From contig JAHLKG010000008.1 of NCBI GenBank assembly GCA_025526995.1, positions 620,001 to 684,000 on the forward strand: a DNA stretch of 64,000 nucleotides. Direction: 5' to 3'. Position numbers and translations under genes: made by a program. Shown one piece after another: positions 11,401 to 24,163 of this stretch (the stretch's first letter is position 1; each line of letters opens with the position of its first letter). Source of the stretch: Powellomyces hirtus. Taxonomy: Eukaryota; Chytridiomycota; Chytridiomycetes; Spizellomycetales; Powellomycetaceae. Under the pieces are notes generated by a model. It searched no databases. It had not been told where the DNA came from and was given only the letters and a program-made list of their open reading frames with translations.

Positions 11401-14400
11401 GATACAAGAGGTCATGATGGACGCCCTTCCGAGCTCTTTCGAGACCTTCACACAAATTGGAAAGGAAGTGACTGAATTCCTGCGTCATGCTTCCATCAAG
11501 CGTTTGACGACTGGTATGTTTCATTCTGTTGGCTTGTTGTAACCACAAACAGCTGACCTGATGGCTAGCTTTTTGCAAACTGGTGATGAAGAATAGTACA
11601 ACACTACTCCAGAGTTATGAGGGTGAACTCAACACGTGGTGTTCCATCTTCATCATGGAATCACTCACTGCGATACTCCCTGTACTGCTGCGTGAAAAGG
11701 ATGACGGAGATTTTATGCAGGAAGCGGGACATGTATTCGCATACTTCATGAGGCGGGTTCAAAGCCCAAGTGCGCCGTGGAGAGTGTGCATTGCTTTCGG
11801 TCAGCTTTTGATTCAATACCTTATCATTGACCCGAACCAGGTGAGCTCTCCGTAAAATGCTGAATCCGGCAATGTTGTTTCTGATGCCTGGATTCATGTC
11901 CAGAGTCTTTTCGGCGAAAGTGTCGGGGATGATGGTGCAGATGCTGCAATGAGACTCTGTCTGGCTCTCCTGAACCATGATGAGTTTTTGGTTCGGCTCA
12001 GTATGATTGGGGCGATACCTCAACTCTTTTCTATATTTGACGTTGCCGATCACACCAGCATCTTCGAAGACATCCGCGACACAATCAAAAAGGACGCGAA
12101 AAGTTTCTTGTCCCTTTGCACAGAGACATTGGCTTTTGGCGAGGTGATGTTGAATGCCGCTCACGAGCGAGCGAACGCAGCCCTCCAACTCTTGATGGTG
12201 GCCACGCGAGACGACGAAGCCTTTCATTTGGTTGAAACCGCCTTTGATGTGTACGCGCGCCGCCTTGCACTTCGCGATGGGCTAGAGTTGCTGGATGAAT
12301 TGTTGCCCACCCTTATTTGGGCCTGGGAAGAAGATCTAGCGAACTTCCCGTACCGATTGTTTGCATATGAGTCCATAGACGCTTTCGTTTCTGGTCATCT
12401 GGATCTAAATTTGCCAAAGCTGCTCTCCGCGGGAGACATCGTCGCAGCAGAAAAATTGTACTTGGCAATCGGCGCCGAAGGTAACAATTTGTTCAGACGA
12501 GCGTTGCCATCAATGATGGTGAGCAATTCTTTTCCTACCGTCCATATGGTTATTTTGTGATTGCCCTAATACGGATATCATTTAGGCACATCTTCTTCCA
12601 AGTATCATGGACAATGTGGCGCAAGCGCCGAATGATGCAGAAAAGAACTCAACGTTGCACGCTCAAAAGGCGATGAAATCATTTGGCTTCCTGAAGAGGA
12701 TATTCGGTGAAGATGCGCTCAATCTTATGATGTCGAGATGCATACCGGCGATAGTCGCACAATTGCTGAAAATGAATTACGACGCCGGCGTCTCCAATCT
12801 GGCGCACGATAGATGGAACCAGATCCGCGGGACACTAGCACAAATCGACTCTCTGAGCGCTGCAGACTTAGAGCGATCTCCGAACCCCCAACCGCCTCAC
12901 AAACCGTTCCTCGACAGCGAAGTACTGCTTCGCATCATTCTTTACTTACACGGGCAGAGTGGTGACCTTCCTCCATCGGACGTCATGCGGCACTTGAATC
13001 ATTTTTTCAACACTACAACGCTTCGGAAACTGCTGCAAGAGCTCCACGAGCATATCGATAAACTCATTTTTACGGAGGACAAAAGGAGACTTGTTGTCAA
13101 CGGTTATCGCTTGCTGATTGCCATAACTGGTGTCAACATCAGCAAAGAACCTTTTCTTTTCAGAACTGTGTTACAACAGCTACTGCGAACCATGAGCCAA
13201 CCAGAGTTATGCGAGTATGCATCCGGAATTTTCAGGCATTTGTTCAACGTAGCTATGGAGTGCAACAAAACTCTTGTTGCGTCAAGCATCTCGTCAATTG
13301 CACCCGCGCTTTCTCAACTGGTTGTCACCCACACAACGGCGGGGAAGTCAAAATGTGCGCGTGCTGTCGCGACGGCCTTGGAAATGGCTCTAGAGATGGC
13401 CTTCACAGCAAATCCCTCTTCTGCGCGGTTAGCAATCTTGCAGCTGGACACAGACGTTTTGGGAGATCGAACCCAAAGTATCATCGAAATAGCTGAGAAG
13501 GATGGCACTACCGCGCATGGTGATCCAAACACCATCTTGGAGCTTATGGCATCCGGAGATCCAGCGGCCATCGCGCAATTGGCGCGTGTCAAATATCTGC
13601 GCAAAGCTCTTGACACAACGGATCTGGCTGTTCAATTGGCGCACAGCCGCGATATAGCCAATGCAATCGTGGGACACTTGTTGGCCATGCTAGAAGGACC
13701 TACGCCGGCTGAAAATCTGCTATTGGAGGTTGGAAATTGCCTAGGAAGATTGGCCGCGTTGCTCAGAAGTCGAATCCTGAAAGAAATCCCGAATGGCTCT
13801 CTTCAATTGCGGACGAGCACCACAAAGGCGGTTGCGAATATCACGAAGATTGGACACAGTCAGGCGCTCCGTTGTTTGCAAAAATACTTATTTCACGACG
13901 ATGTTCAAACCGTTGGAGTGGTTATTCGCACCCTTGGCGTGGTGTTGCCACTGCCTGCCGGCAATCTGGCCTTCAAAACGCTGGCGCCGGATGAAGCAGA
14001 TGTTCTCCGAATGTTCACCACAACCGCGAAACAAGTCCCGCGAACGATTCCTACCAGAACCCAGTATCCATCGCTTGAAGACGATAAAATCTGGGAAGAT
14101 CTAATGCAAATGAGTCAGACAGAGGATGACGCCGCTACCAAGCAGCATGAATCGCAAGATCTGCTTTTACAGTTGACAAACAGTCTTTTGCAGTCCCATC
14201 CTACTGATGAGATCTTCTCTAACCTTGGCCTGGTGTTCGAGTACATACCGGCGTTTGCAGAAGTCATGTTGCCACATATTGTTCATGCGGCACTGGAATA
14301 CGAGGTGAAGAACTCACCGAAAACCATTCGAAAGCGATCTATAACGACTTTGAGAACGCAGTTGTCGATGCGATTTCGACACATCTTGGCCAATGCATCG

Positions 14401-17400
14401 AACCTCCGTCCGGGTATCTTGTCCACAATCCTCAAAGTCATTGAGGTAATGCTGGTCCATCGATTGGGTGACAAGCAACATATGACCAATTACGTTTCCT
14501 CATCAGGTTTTACGGACGCAACCACATCCATTGCGAACAACGCCGTTCGATGATAACGCTTGGCTCGATCTTGACTTCGATGATCTTGTCCAAGCAGCGA
14601 CTGACAACTCGTCGTACGCGTCGGCGCTTCTTTTCTTGGAAATCGCTCAGGAAGAAACCAAACGTGAATGGGGCGCTAAATTAGGGCCCTCTCGGAAATC
14701 CGATCTCAATCATCAGAAAGGTTCCATCTTTAAACCACTGCTTCAAATCAACCAATGGATCGGTGATTCCGATGGCTTTGAGGGTGTGATGGTTTGCATG
14801 GGATCAGAAACGATGCTAGACGGGTCGACCTCGCTGGTTCAAAAATACGAACACGATAACTGCTGGGATAAGATTCTCAACGTCCGCGAAACACAGCTAA
14901 AAGTTGGGGAAGCATTTTTGTCTTCGGGGTCGTTACCAGCAAGTAGTGACATTGGGACGCGCATCGGTCTTATGAAAGCCATGAGCAACATGGGAATTCA
15001 TCATATCCTGGAAACCTACATCAGAGGAAGCCACGATGCGATTGGTCAACAAATGCAAACACCAACATTACAAAACGAAATCAATGAGTATCAATACGAG
15101 TGCATGTGGCGCAATGCGCGCTGGGAAGATATACCTGACCGGAATAATGATGGTAGTGAGATGGGCTATTGCATATCCAGAATCGTCGTCATCATCCATT
15201 GATATCCTGCATTTTTTTGCTCTCTTGAAGGTCATTCGGGACAAAATCAGCAACTGTACCGATGCTTGAAAGCACATCACGAGAAGGATGCAACTCTGAG
15301 GAATTCCTTTCTTTCCTCCAGCCTACTCGATGGCGTCCGATCATTGTGTGAAATGCGTCTGGACAACGCTCTCAATCCATTTCCGTCGATGCGGAATCTT
15401 ACGATGTCCACGGAAATCGAAGAGCTAGCAGCAGCTGGAAGTAATGCACAGTCACTGCAGAAGTTGTTCAACATCTGGGAACTACGGCTGAACAATCTGG
15501 TTGAATGCCAGAGCTTTGGCGACATGGAGCCTGTCCTGGCAGCTCGCACGACTACTCTGCAGTCGTTGATTAGCCGCCAAGACCGTTCAATGCAGGTGCC
15601 ACGCAATGCCCCCCACGTTGTTCAAATCGCCGCTCAAGCAAATTGCAGACACTTGCTCCGCTACAGTCAGATTGGACGGAAGGCTGGAAATCTACAGATT
15701 GCTCAGACAGCTATCGCGCGTCTGAATGCCACACTGGATGTAGCTGACCCCGCGGTCTTGTCGGATCTTGTCGATCTCAAAGGACTGGCTAAGCTGGAGT
15801 CGTTGAAGATTCTTTGGGCACAGGAAAATCGAGCGGTAGCGGCAAGATCCCTGAAAAGATATCTCGACCTGAATTCCGATCTGATGGTCCCGGATGCACG
15901 CGCCTCTGCACTCAGCAAAGGCGTGGAGTCACAATTACTCTGCCAGCTTGGGCGATGGGTTGCTGACACGCGGTTCGATCATGCAGCGACTGTACTCCAA
16001 AAATACTTTGATCCGGCGGTCCGGGCTGCAGCAATAGCGAATGACTCGACGCTGCGCGCAAAAGCTCATTACCACCTTGCCAAGTTTGCGGACGCGCAGT
16101 ACGAAGAGCTCACTTCGAACGACCCAACCGATCAAATACGGGAGCACATCAACTACAAGCAGCGCGAGGCTGACGCATGTGAGGCGCTGGCAAAACAAGC
16201 TGCTGGCCGGGACCCGAATGCATCACGACGCTACGGGAACATGAGAGAAAAGATTGTGCTTCAAATGAAAATGGATATAGCTGAAGAAGCCCGATACCAT
16301 GCCGACAAAGACACTTTCCTGGAGAAAAGTGTCGAGAATTACTTGCAAGCTCTAGAGTACAGTAAGGACCATAACGATATGAGCGTCTTCCGCCTCTGCG
16401 CTCTCTGGTTTCGGAATCTCGAGAACCCACGCGTCAATACTCTTATTGATTCATACATTAAACGCATCTCCTCAAGCGTCTTCTTGGTCCTCATGTACCA
16501 GCTGTCGGCGAGATTGACAACCGCGCCGCCAGCTCACGAGAAAGGTTTCCAGGCGGTCTTGCAACGTCTGTTGACAAAGGTTGTCCGTGACCATCCACAC
16601 CATACTCTTTACCACATCATTGCGCTGAAAAACGGGACGCAGGTGGTTGTGCCATCCTCGCGATCCTCACGGCAAGTCCAGACGACACCAACAGTGGAGG
16701 CTGCATTGGGCTTGCTGGACCGCCTCAGTCGATCAGATCTTCTTGGGGATCTCGTTGTCCGTGTGGAGCAACTATCAAACGCTTACATCGAACTGGCGTT
16801 CAAGAAGATCACTGTAGCCATGTTGAAAGAAAACAAAACGTTACCCCTGGATGCGCGATCCAAGTTTGCGCAGATTGCGCAGTCCGGGATCAACGTCCCC
16901 ATTGTTACAATTGAACACCCCGTACGGGACGATTGCCGCTATGATGACCTCCCTTGCGTCTGTGGCTTCAAGCGCAGTTTTTGGGTACCAGGAGGCGTTA
17001 ACATGCCAAGGGTTGTCACCTGTGTTGGGACCAACGGCAAAATGTACACTCAGTTGGTGAAAGGCAATGGTAAGTTTTTATGCAATGTGAGATTCTGGTT
17101 GACCTTTCACTCATGTGCCCCGCCATTCTCAGATGATCTCCGCCAAGATGGTGAGAAATCCAACTCGATGTCTTGGGTCGCGTCGGACATGATGACTCAC
17201 TTGTTGCGGTCTTTCAGCGGTTTTGTCCAAGATTTTCACAATTATGAATGTCCTATTGCGAAAAAATCTCGAAACCAGAAAGCGGGACCTTGCCATCCGG
17301 ACATACAAGGTCATCCCTCTCGCTCCTCGCGCCGGTCTGGTAGAATGGGTCAACGACACAGCACCTATCGGCGAATATCTCACTCAAGCTCACGGGCGGT

Positions 17401-18494
17401 ATGTGACGCGTTCGTACAATTCTTATTCACTTGCGCGGGCCGGTTGTCTCACTTTGAATCCAATCTTCCGACAGGTACAATCCGAGCGATTGGCAATACT
17501 CAGAATGTCGGAAGCGAATGACAGAGCAGCTCAATAAGGGCACACCTGCATCGAAGCTGGCACTGTACCTGCAGATAGAAACGAACTTCCGGCCCGTATT
17601 CCGCCACTTTTTCTTTGAAAGTTTCCATGATCCCGTTGAATGGTAAGAATTCACTTGATGTTTTCCGATGCGTTGCCGCTTCTCATTTGTTGTTGGAAAA
17701 GGTTCGAAAGACGTTTGGCTTACACACGAAGCGTGGCTGTGAGCTCCATGGCCGGATATGTTGTTGGTCTTGGCGATCGTCATGCACAGAATATCTTGAT
17801 TGATAAAGTCACTGCGGAAGTCGTTCACATTGACCTGGGCATCGCTTTCGACCAAGGGAAATTGTTGGCAGTGCCCGAACTCGTACCTTTCCGCCTTACG
17901 CGGGATATTGGTATGGCATCCTGTCAAGTGAAGATGTTGATCTAGAGTCTATGCTAAAATTTGTGGATTGTAGTTGATGGAATGGGAATAACTGGCGTTG
18001 AAGGGGCGTTCAGAAGAGGTTGCGAGGAAACGATGAGAGTCCTGCGGAACGGATCGGAGGTGCTGTTAACCATTCTTGATGTGTTCCGCTACGACCCGCT
18101 GTACAATTGGTATTTCGGCCTGGTTGTAATCGACAAAACCTTCTCTGAATTAAATTCCTTACCGTTTTCAGGAAAGTCACACCTTTGGAGCAGCGACGGC
18201 GACAGGGATTGTTTGATGAAGATGATGCTATCGAGCTATCCGAAGGAGCTGTTGATCCCATAACCCGGGATCGTGGTCAAAACAAAGAAGCTGAACGAGC
18301 CCTCTTTGTGGTGCGCAAGAAGCTCTCCTTAGCTGTCAGTGTCGAATGTCAGATCAACGAGTTGATTCAAACTGCAGTTGACCCGAGGAATTTCAGCCGG
18401 ATGTTTCCTGGATGGTAAGCCATAACGCAAAATTTCATTCATTTGCCATCGTCTTTGATTGCTCATGAGATATCATTCTAGGCAAGCATGGTAA
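8472..18494 (+). CDS. TEL1: ATM/Tel1 DNA-damage checkpoint kinase
   Basis: Fourteen exons: 8472-8638, 8707-11513, 11569-11840, 11904-12518, 12586-14445, 14507-15152, 15231-17069, 17133-17150, 17218-17398, 17475-17642, 17702-17910, 17974-18109, 18172-18414, 18482-18494; 9174 nt, 3057 residues, every phase consistent. This nuclear PI3K-like protein kinase is recruited by MRN to DNA breaks and telomeres and phosphorylates SQ/TQ sites. The N-terminus shows the TAN region ([20 protein letters not shown]), a HEAT-repeat body follows, FAT begins near 1908 ([14 protein letters not shown]), then the kinase: [46 protein letters not shown] (catalytic Asp about 2883) and [15 protein letters not shown] ends SRMFPGWQAW. 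Length equals human ATM almost exactly. One exon is only 18 nt (17133-17150), encoding part of DDLRQD. Confidence 0.95.
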
Positions 18495-18657
18495 GAATGT
18501 TCTTCCCAAACTGTTCTTCCCAATCTCTATATGACCTGTGCTCAATACTTCTTGTAGGATGTGATATTCAGCGGGTAATGCACTCTAGATAGACCATTTA
18601 GAACAGGAAAGCCCTTCTTCACCACTGCAGGTCGGCTTTCCCCAAGTTTAGATGTCA

Positions 18658-21600
18658 TCATCCGCGTTTGGCTTTTGCAGCGAGGAATGCTACAGCAGCA
18701 GCTGCCTCTCGTGAAATTTCGTCCCAATCATCGGCAGGCTCGTCTGCATCGGAGCTTTCATTTGACGTGGTATTGTACGGATGGTGAGAGCTTTGCCGAT
18801 GGAAGGAATTTTCGGCTGGCGGAGTCGATGGTTGCTTTAGCATCCTTGTTGGTAGCGGGGCCTGCATCGGTATCATCGGAGCTGGCAACCCTGGTTTTGT
18901 GACGGTTGTTGAGATTGAGACATCAGGGTAGAGTGGTGATGGAAATGGGGCTGCTGCTGACTGTGTAGCGGAAGCATCAGCTAGCATGGCCCGAGGGCCA
19001 GTTGGAACAACCCGTGGACGAGGAACCAGTGGCTGGAAGTCTGCCATTTTCCGTGGGCCCGACGGTGCTGTTCGAGACCTTTGAAGTTTGGGAGATGATA
19101 TGGCAAAGTCCGAGCTGCTTCCCAGGTAGGAGTCATCGACTGCCGGAGTGTTAATCATCTCGGGTATCTTGGGATGTTTCGACGTATCGGAGAATAGCAG
19201 ACTGGAACGCATTACGTTGCTGATCATGGGCTGTTGTGGCATGGACTGTTGTGGTCCTCTGGTTTTCGGGTTTTGACGGTAAACCACTGCGGAGCCACCA
19301 ATCGCAGATTCCGAATCTGATTGTACTGGGCGAGCACGGTTCCCCGAGAGATTCTCGCCGGATGGACGTTGCTTCATCATCCGATTAGGAGTGCTCAGTT
19401 TGAAACGATCGTACCATCGCTGGGGTTGATAGCTAGCGCCGTACACAGCCTTATTCGTTGTGCGGGATGCCGCTGCGGAATGCGCTGAATGCGCGCGCCA
19501 GCTGCGTATGGCGTCTGCCCCAACCCATGCGAGAACTCGTATCATGCCCATTACAATGACAATGGATCCAAATGCCATCAGAGCGCCAAAGGGGAGCATT
19601 TGTTTTTGCAGGCTGCTTCGATATACTTCGAGAAATGCTTCGGCTTCCCTCGCAAAGTAGCTAGTACCGGCCGTTGTCCCCGTATCTGCCGAACTGTCCG
19701 TTGCATTCCCATTGGCGGAGTCGGTGCCGTGGACGGATCCTGTCGACGATGACGATGTGTCTCGGCGTCGTAGTAGATTCACCGGGCTCGAGCTATCCGT
19801 GCTCGCGGTGACATTCATGTTGATTGACGTTGATGGAGTCATCATAGCCTCAGCGTTCCTCAGGTGTTTTCGGATGGTGGTACTGTCCATGCCCAAGAGT
19901 GCACTGGTGTTGAGGCGGGGAAAGTTTATTTGAGCATGCGATCTCAATCCTTGGGAAACGGCTTCAAGAGTCATCATATTGGATCCCAGCACACACGCCA
20001 CGAAGGAGGTCATGGCAGTTTGCAGCGGTGGCACGCTGGCAAAAACGTCATCCAACGCCTCGTCCAGACCCCGTGCAAATACAAAAAGTGTGTTGTTGAT
20101 CGCATCCATCGTGGTGTCTACCCATCCGAACAATGCATCATTGGCTGTGGTTTCGATTGTGTTCAGGCGATCATTTGTACTGTCCACGTATGGCTGCGCG
20201 AAATCTACCATTGCGGTCTCTACAGTAAGGATGAGTCTGTCCATCGAGGCAGTGATCCCCTCAGAAACCGCCTCCGCGGTCTCAGCCTTGATGGCACCAA
20301 TCATCCAGATTTGAAGCAGCACCATGGTGAGGCCCATTAGACCGGCAAAGAAGCATATCAAACTGGGAGGGTGAGAAACGTAGTCCAGAAACCAACGGAA
20401 CCGGAGGCTGCCCTTCTCGGATCGACTGACAAATCGCGTAAACCAAACTGTGAATCGATACAATGTTGGATGTGAGGCCGCGTGTATTAGGTCCCGGGCA
20501 ATCGCCCTCGACTGCTTCTTATTGGGCGGGGCTTCCTTGTCATCGAGATGATCCAAGAGATTCTGATGTCCTTGAAGGATCTTGGAAAATGACCGGACTT
20601 CCCGCTCGAACGACCGATGATCGTAAATGATGACAATCACATTGAAGATAATGGTCATGGCCCCGGCAGCTATCACAAGGTAAATGCCCAGGAGCAGGGC
20701 CTTTTGAACAGCAGCCACCATCACGTCCACCCATTCGTAGCTCATGGATTCCTCGCAGAAGAGGATGCGTGCACTTGCGTCAGGAACAGGTACCACAACA
20801 TCCGACGATGCAAGCCCGGTCAAGCCTCCCAATTCGTTGTCGATCAGAGCTTCCAGCATCTCGAACGGCTCAGATATGAGATCTGCTAGTTTCTTTTCCA
20901 GTGAGGACAGAGTCGGAACGTTGTTTGCGAGATTTTTCAGTGTGTCGATAAAACTAGTTGGTATTTGAAAATTGAGTCGTCTTGAAACTCCTGGAAATGT
21001 CACAGGCTCGAAGATAACTGAGTTCACAGTCCCTCCGAATACCCCAGCAATTGTGTTCACAGCCTCTCCTAGTTCCTGTTGCACATTTGAAAGCTGTCCG
21101 TTGAGTAGACCCAAGCTCGCGTCCAGGGCAGAGGCGATGCTCGCCAGCTGTGTGTTGATGAAGGTGACGATCTCCTCAGCGTACATCGACACGGTACCCA
21201 CTGCTAATTGGACGATCACATCGAGAAGACAGAACAGCAATCCCGTGTAACGTTCGACAACCATCAGGATCAATTGGTTAAGAAGGTTGACGGCGCCAGT
21301 CAGCATACTGGCGGTGTGTGTGACGATCCCGTTCACCCCATCGATTGTTATGCGATTTAACCCATCGGCGGCGTAATGAGGCAGTGACGCCAATGCTGTG
21401 GCACCGACTTCCAGCCCATTGCAAGCTCGCTGCATGCTTCGCTTGGCTTCTTCCCCCTTCTCCTCAACGCCATCACTCAAGGTGATCAGCGTTACCAGGA
21501 CAATTACCAAGGAAAATATGATGTTGGTAACGAAAGCTCGACTGAGTTTTGCCCATAACCCACTGTACGCTTTGTCCAACACTCCCGGATTAGTGTTGAG

Positions 21601-21853
21601 CAGATCAGTTGGAGGTGGTTGTGGCAGGCCTAGAACAATAATATACGTTACAGTGCTGGAAATCGGATTACCTATCACCATTCTTCATACCTTCCGCGAC
21701 ATTCCATTCGTTGACACTGAAGTTAATCTGAAATTGGTTTTGGGTTAAAAAGCGTGATTCTCCTCCGACCTCGCCCATCAAGCCGTTCGAGTTTTCAGAG
21801 GGATTCTCTTCGGTTCTGTTTCCAAGTTCTTCGCTGCTTCGCTGCTTGTACAT
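18658..21853 (-). CDS. PRM1: Prm1-like plasma-membrane fusion protein
   Basis: Exons 21691-21853 and 18658-21629 (1044 residues). Prm1 is a multipass protein that stabilises membrane merger when fungal cells fuse. Hydrophobic segments appear at FVTNIIFSLVIVLVTLI, LILMVVERYTGLLFCLLDVI, ALLLGIYLVIAAGAMTIIF, SLICFFAGLMGLTMVLLQI and ALMAFGSIVIVMGMIRVLAW, separated by long, helix-rich extracellular loops with few Cys, as in the family. The last ~300 residues are a disordered Ser/Pro-rich tail that makes it longer than yeast Prm1 (661). The start is the first ATG in the exon-1 frame; the same frame runs further upstream, so an earlier start is possible. It converges on TEL1, with 163 bases between stops. 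Confidence 0.8.
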
Positions 21854-22551
21854 TCCTACTTGAGGCAATTGACGATGGGTTGAGTTCGTGGTCCGGCATG
21901 GTGAGTTTGTTGCCAAATGACACTTCTGAGAAACAAGAGGAACTGGAAGTCAGTTACTATCAGCCAATGGGAGGTTTCTAGGCAGCCATGGAAAGACTTG
22001 TGGTTGAGTTTCTCATGGTACTGGCGCTTGTCTGAAAGAGCACACGCGTTCTTTGACGCGTGCGCCACATCGCGCTTGGCCAATGCTGTTACTTCGTGTC
22101 CTTTCATTGATAACATTGAGGCGCCCAACTTTTCGGCAGAAGACAAAGAACGTTGCATAAAGGATGAAAGACCGCTTGGAGCGTACTATGTTCCGTATTG
22201 TGTTCATGCATCCATTTGATTGCATTACCTATCGCTTTGCACTCCGTTTAGCAATATGTGTTGAACTTAAATCCAACCACAATATTCCGGGCAAAATTGG
22301 GACATATAAATTTTGTCAGATAAGACATTCAAGCACATCCAGTAAGACATATGACAGGACAAACAACGTAGATACCTCGAAATCGTATGCAAATCATAGC
22401 GCGGCTTCAAAGCGGAGGCGCGACGGGTCGTGAGTCACGCGTAAGCGAGCGGCTGCAGGCTAGAGACGTCCATCCATCCATCCATCCATCCATCAGCAGC
22501 CAGAGCACTAGTATAAACTCATCCATCCATCCATTCACAACGTACAAAAAA
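21854..22551. other. Divergent intergenic region, PRM1 and RanBP1 promoters
   Basis: About 700 bases without a supportable gene. It contains a CATC/CCAT microsatellite close to the RanBP1 start (annotated separately) and a second shorter run at about 22520-22535. Confidence 0.4.
22470..22494. repeat. CATC tetranucleotide microsatellite
   Basis: About six perfect copies of a 4-base CATC unit, followed 26 bases later by about four more copies at 22520-22535. Both sit in the presumed 5' leader or promoter of the RanBP1 gene. Confidence 0.85.
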
Positions 22552-23739
22552 ATGGCAGAAGAACATCAACCCACCGTGGAGAAGCAGGTATGAACAGGGC
22601 AAATCTATGTCAAAAATTTGTGGCCACGGAATGAGCCATCGGGACGCGCCACCGGAGATGAATGGGAGATGAGATTGATTCATTTCGGGAGGGCATTTCG
22701 CAACGGAATACAAATTCTCGTTTAGCTGGGATTCGAATTCAAAGAGAATCGTAATGGTGGACGGGGGATTTTTGACACCCATGTGGACGCGGGAGTCCGT
22801 GCGAAGACAAACGTCATCAGCACGCACACTGACGGAATGCACATGCGGTTTCAACTGATTACAGGAAAATGCTGATGCCGCTCAGGGAGAAGATGAAGTC
22901 GCCCCTTCCGTCGACGTGCATTTCGAGCCCGTGATGAAGCTGGAGCAACTGGAGGAAATCAAAACAATGGAGGAGGACGAGGACACTCTTTTCAAAATGT
23001 GAGTTGGAAAGCTCTACAACATCAGCTGCGTACATCCTGGAGGATGAGTCTATATCCAAAAACGGCTCGGATAGTTTTGGGGTGAGCACGGGTCCTTGGA
23101 AGCTGGCAGGGTCTGACCCAACGTCGTCCCTCTTTTAGGCGCTCCAAGCTTTTCCGTTTTGAGAAGGCTGGCAACGAGTGGAAAGAACGTGGCACTGGAG
23201 ACATCAAGCTTTTGTCTCACAAACAGACCACCAAAGTGCGAATTCTCATGCGTCGTGAAAAGACCCATAAGATCTGCGCCAACCACTACAGTAAGTTCGC
23301 GAGATCGTCGATGCGTATTTGCCGACATTTAGCTGACCGATCGCCAGTCACCCAGGATATGGAGCTGAAGCCTAATGTCGGCTCTGACCGTTCATGGGTT
23401 TGGAGCACGATGGCCGATGTGTCCGAGGGAGAGCCGGCCCAGGAGCTTCTGGCTATCCGATTTGCTAACGCAGAGAGTGCGTATGATGTATTTCCAGTCG
23501 AGTCTGGATTCTTGTCGCTAATCTAGCACCTTCCAGATGCCAACAAATTCAAGGAAGCTTTCGAGGATGCTCAGAAGCACAACGCGAAGCTCGCTGGTGA
23601 AGCACCTAAGGCCCAGAAGGAGGTGGAATCTGAGGCGGAGGAAGATTCTGAGGATGAGACAGCTGACAAGAAGGTGGAGCACAAGGAGGAACCCAAGGAG
23701 GAACCCAAGGCTGAGTCCAAGGAAGAGCCCAAAGCCTAG
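22552..23739 (+). CDS. YRB1: Ran-binding protein 1 (Yrb1/RanBP1)
   Basis: Exons 22552-22587, 22865-22998, 23139-23290, 23348-23476, 23537-23739 (217 residues). RanBP1 binds Ran-GTP in the cytoplasm and, with RanGAP, drives GTP hydrolysis after nuclear export. The Ran-binding domain is complete: [14 protein letters not shown], then [43 protein letters not shown], and [17 protein letters not shown] followed by [19 protein letters not shown]. The N-terminus is short and acidic, and the C-terminus is a Lys/Glu-rich tail with repeated KEEP units. The first intron is 277 nt, the longest in the gene. Confidence 0.95.
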
Positions 23740-24163
23740 ATACTTTCGATCTGCATTTCGACGAAGTCGCTGCAGTCTGCATTTCGCAAGATGCCACCGG
23801 TACTGCCTCATTTGCTGTTCCTGAAGCGGCTATGTAGTTTCCAACGCCCACCAGTATTTTGTTGGACACTGTTTGGCTAGGGCTCCCGCTGTCCCCTTCC
23901 CTTGCCCTCCCCACCCCCTGCAATCCAGAATTATCCCTACCCCTCCTCTCCCTCCCCCCTATTCCTTCCCCCTTCCAATACTCATCCGAAGCTGTTTACC
24001 CAATAATCTTATGCTGAAATTCCGAAAAGCCATCACGCGTTTACTTGTAATTCTGTTACAAAATACGCGTCAGAGGACGCGTCACCCGTCGGAAACTGTC
24101 AGTTTCCTGTCGGTTTACTGCAAGAACGCTTGTCCCTTCCATCGCACTTTCCTCACAATAAAC
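23740..24163. other. Intergenic region between RanBP1 and PSMD5
   Basis: It holds the RanBP1 3' end and the PSMD5 promoter, with a pyrimidine-rich stretch at about 23885-23985. No gene is supported. Confidence 0.4.
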
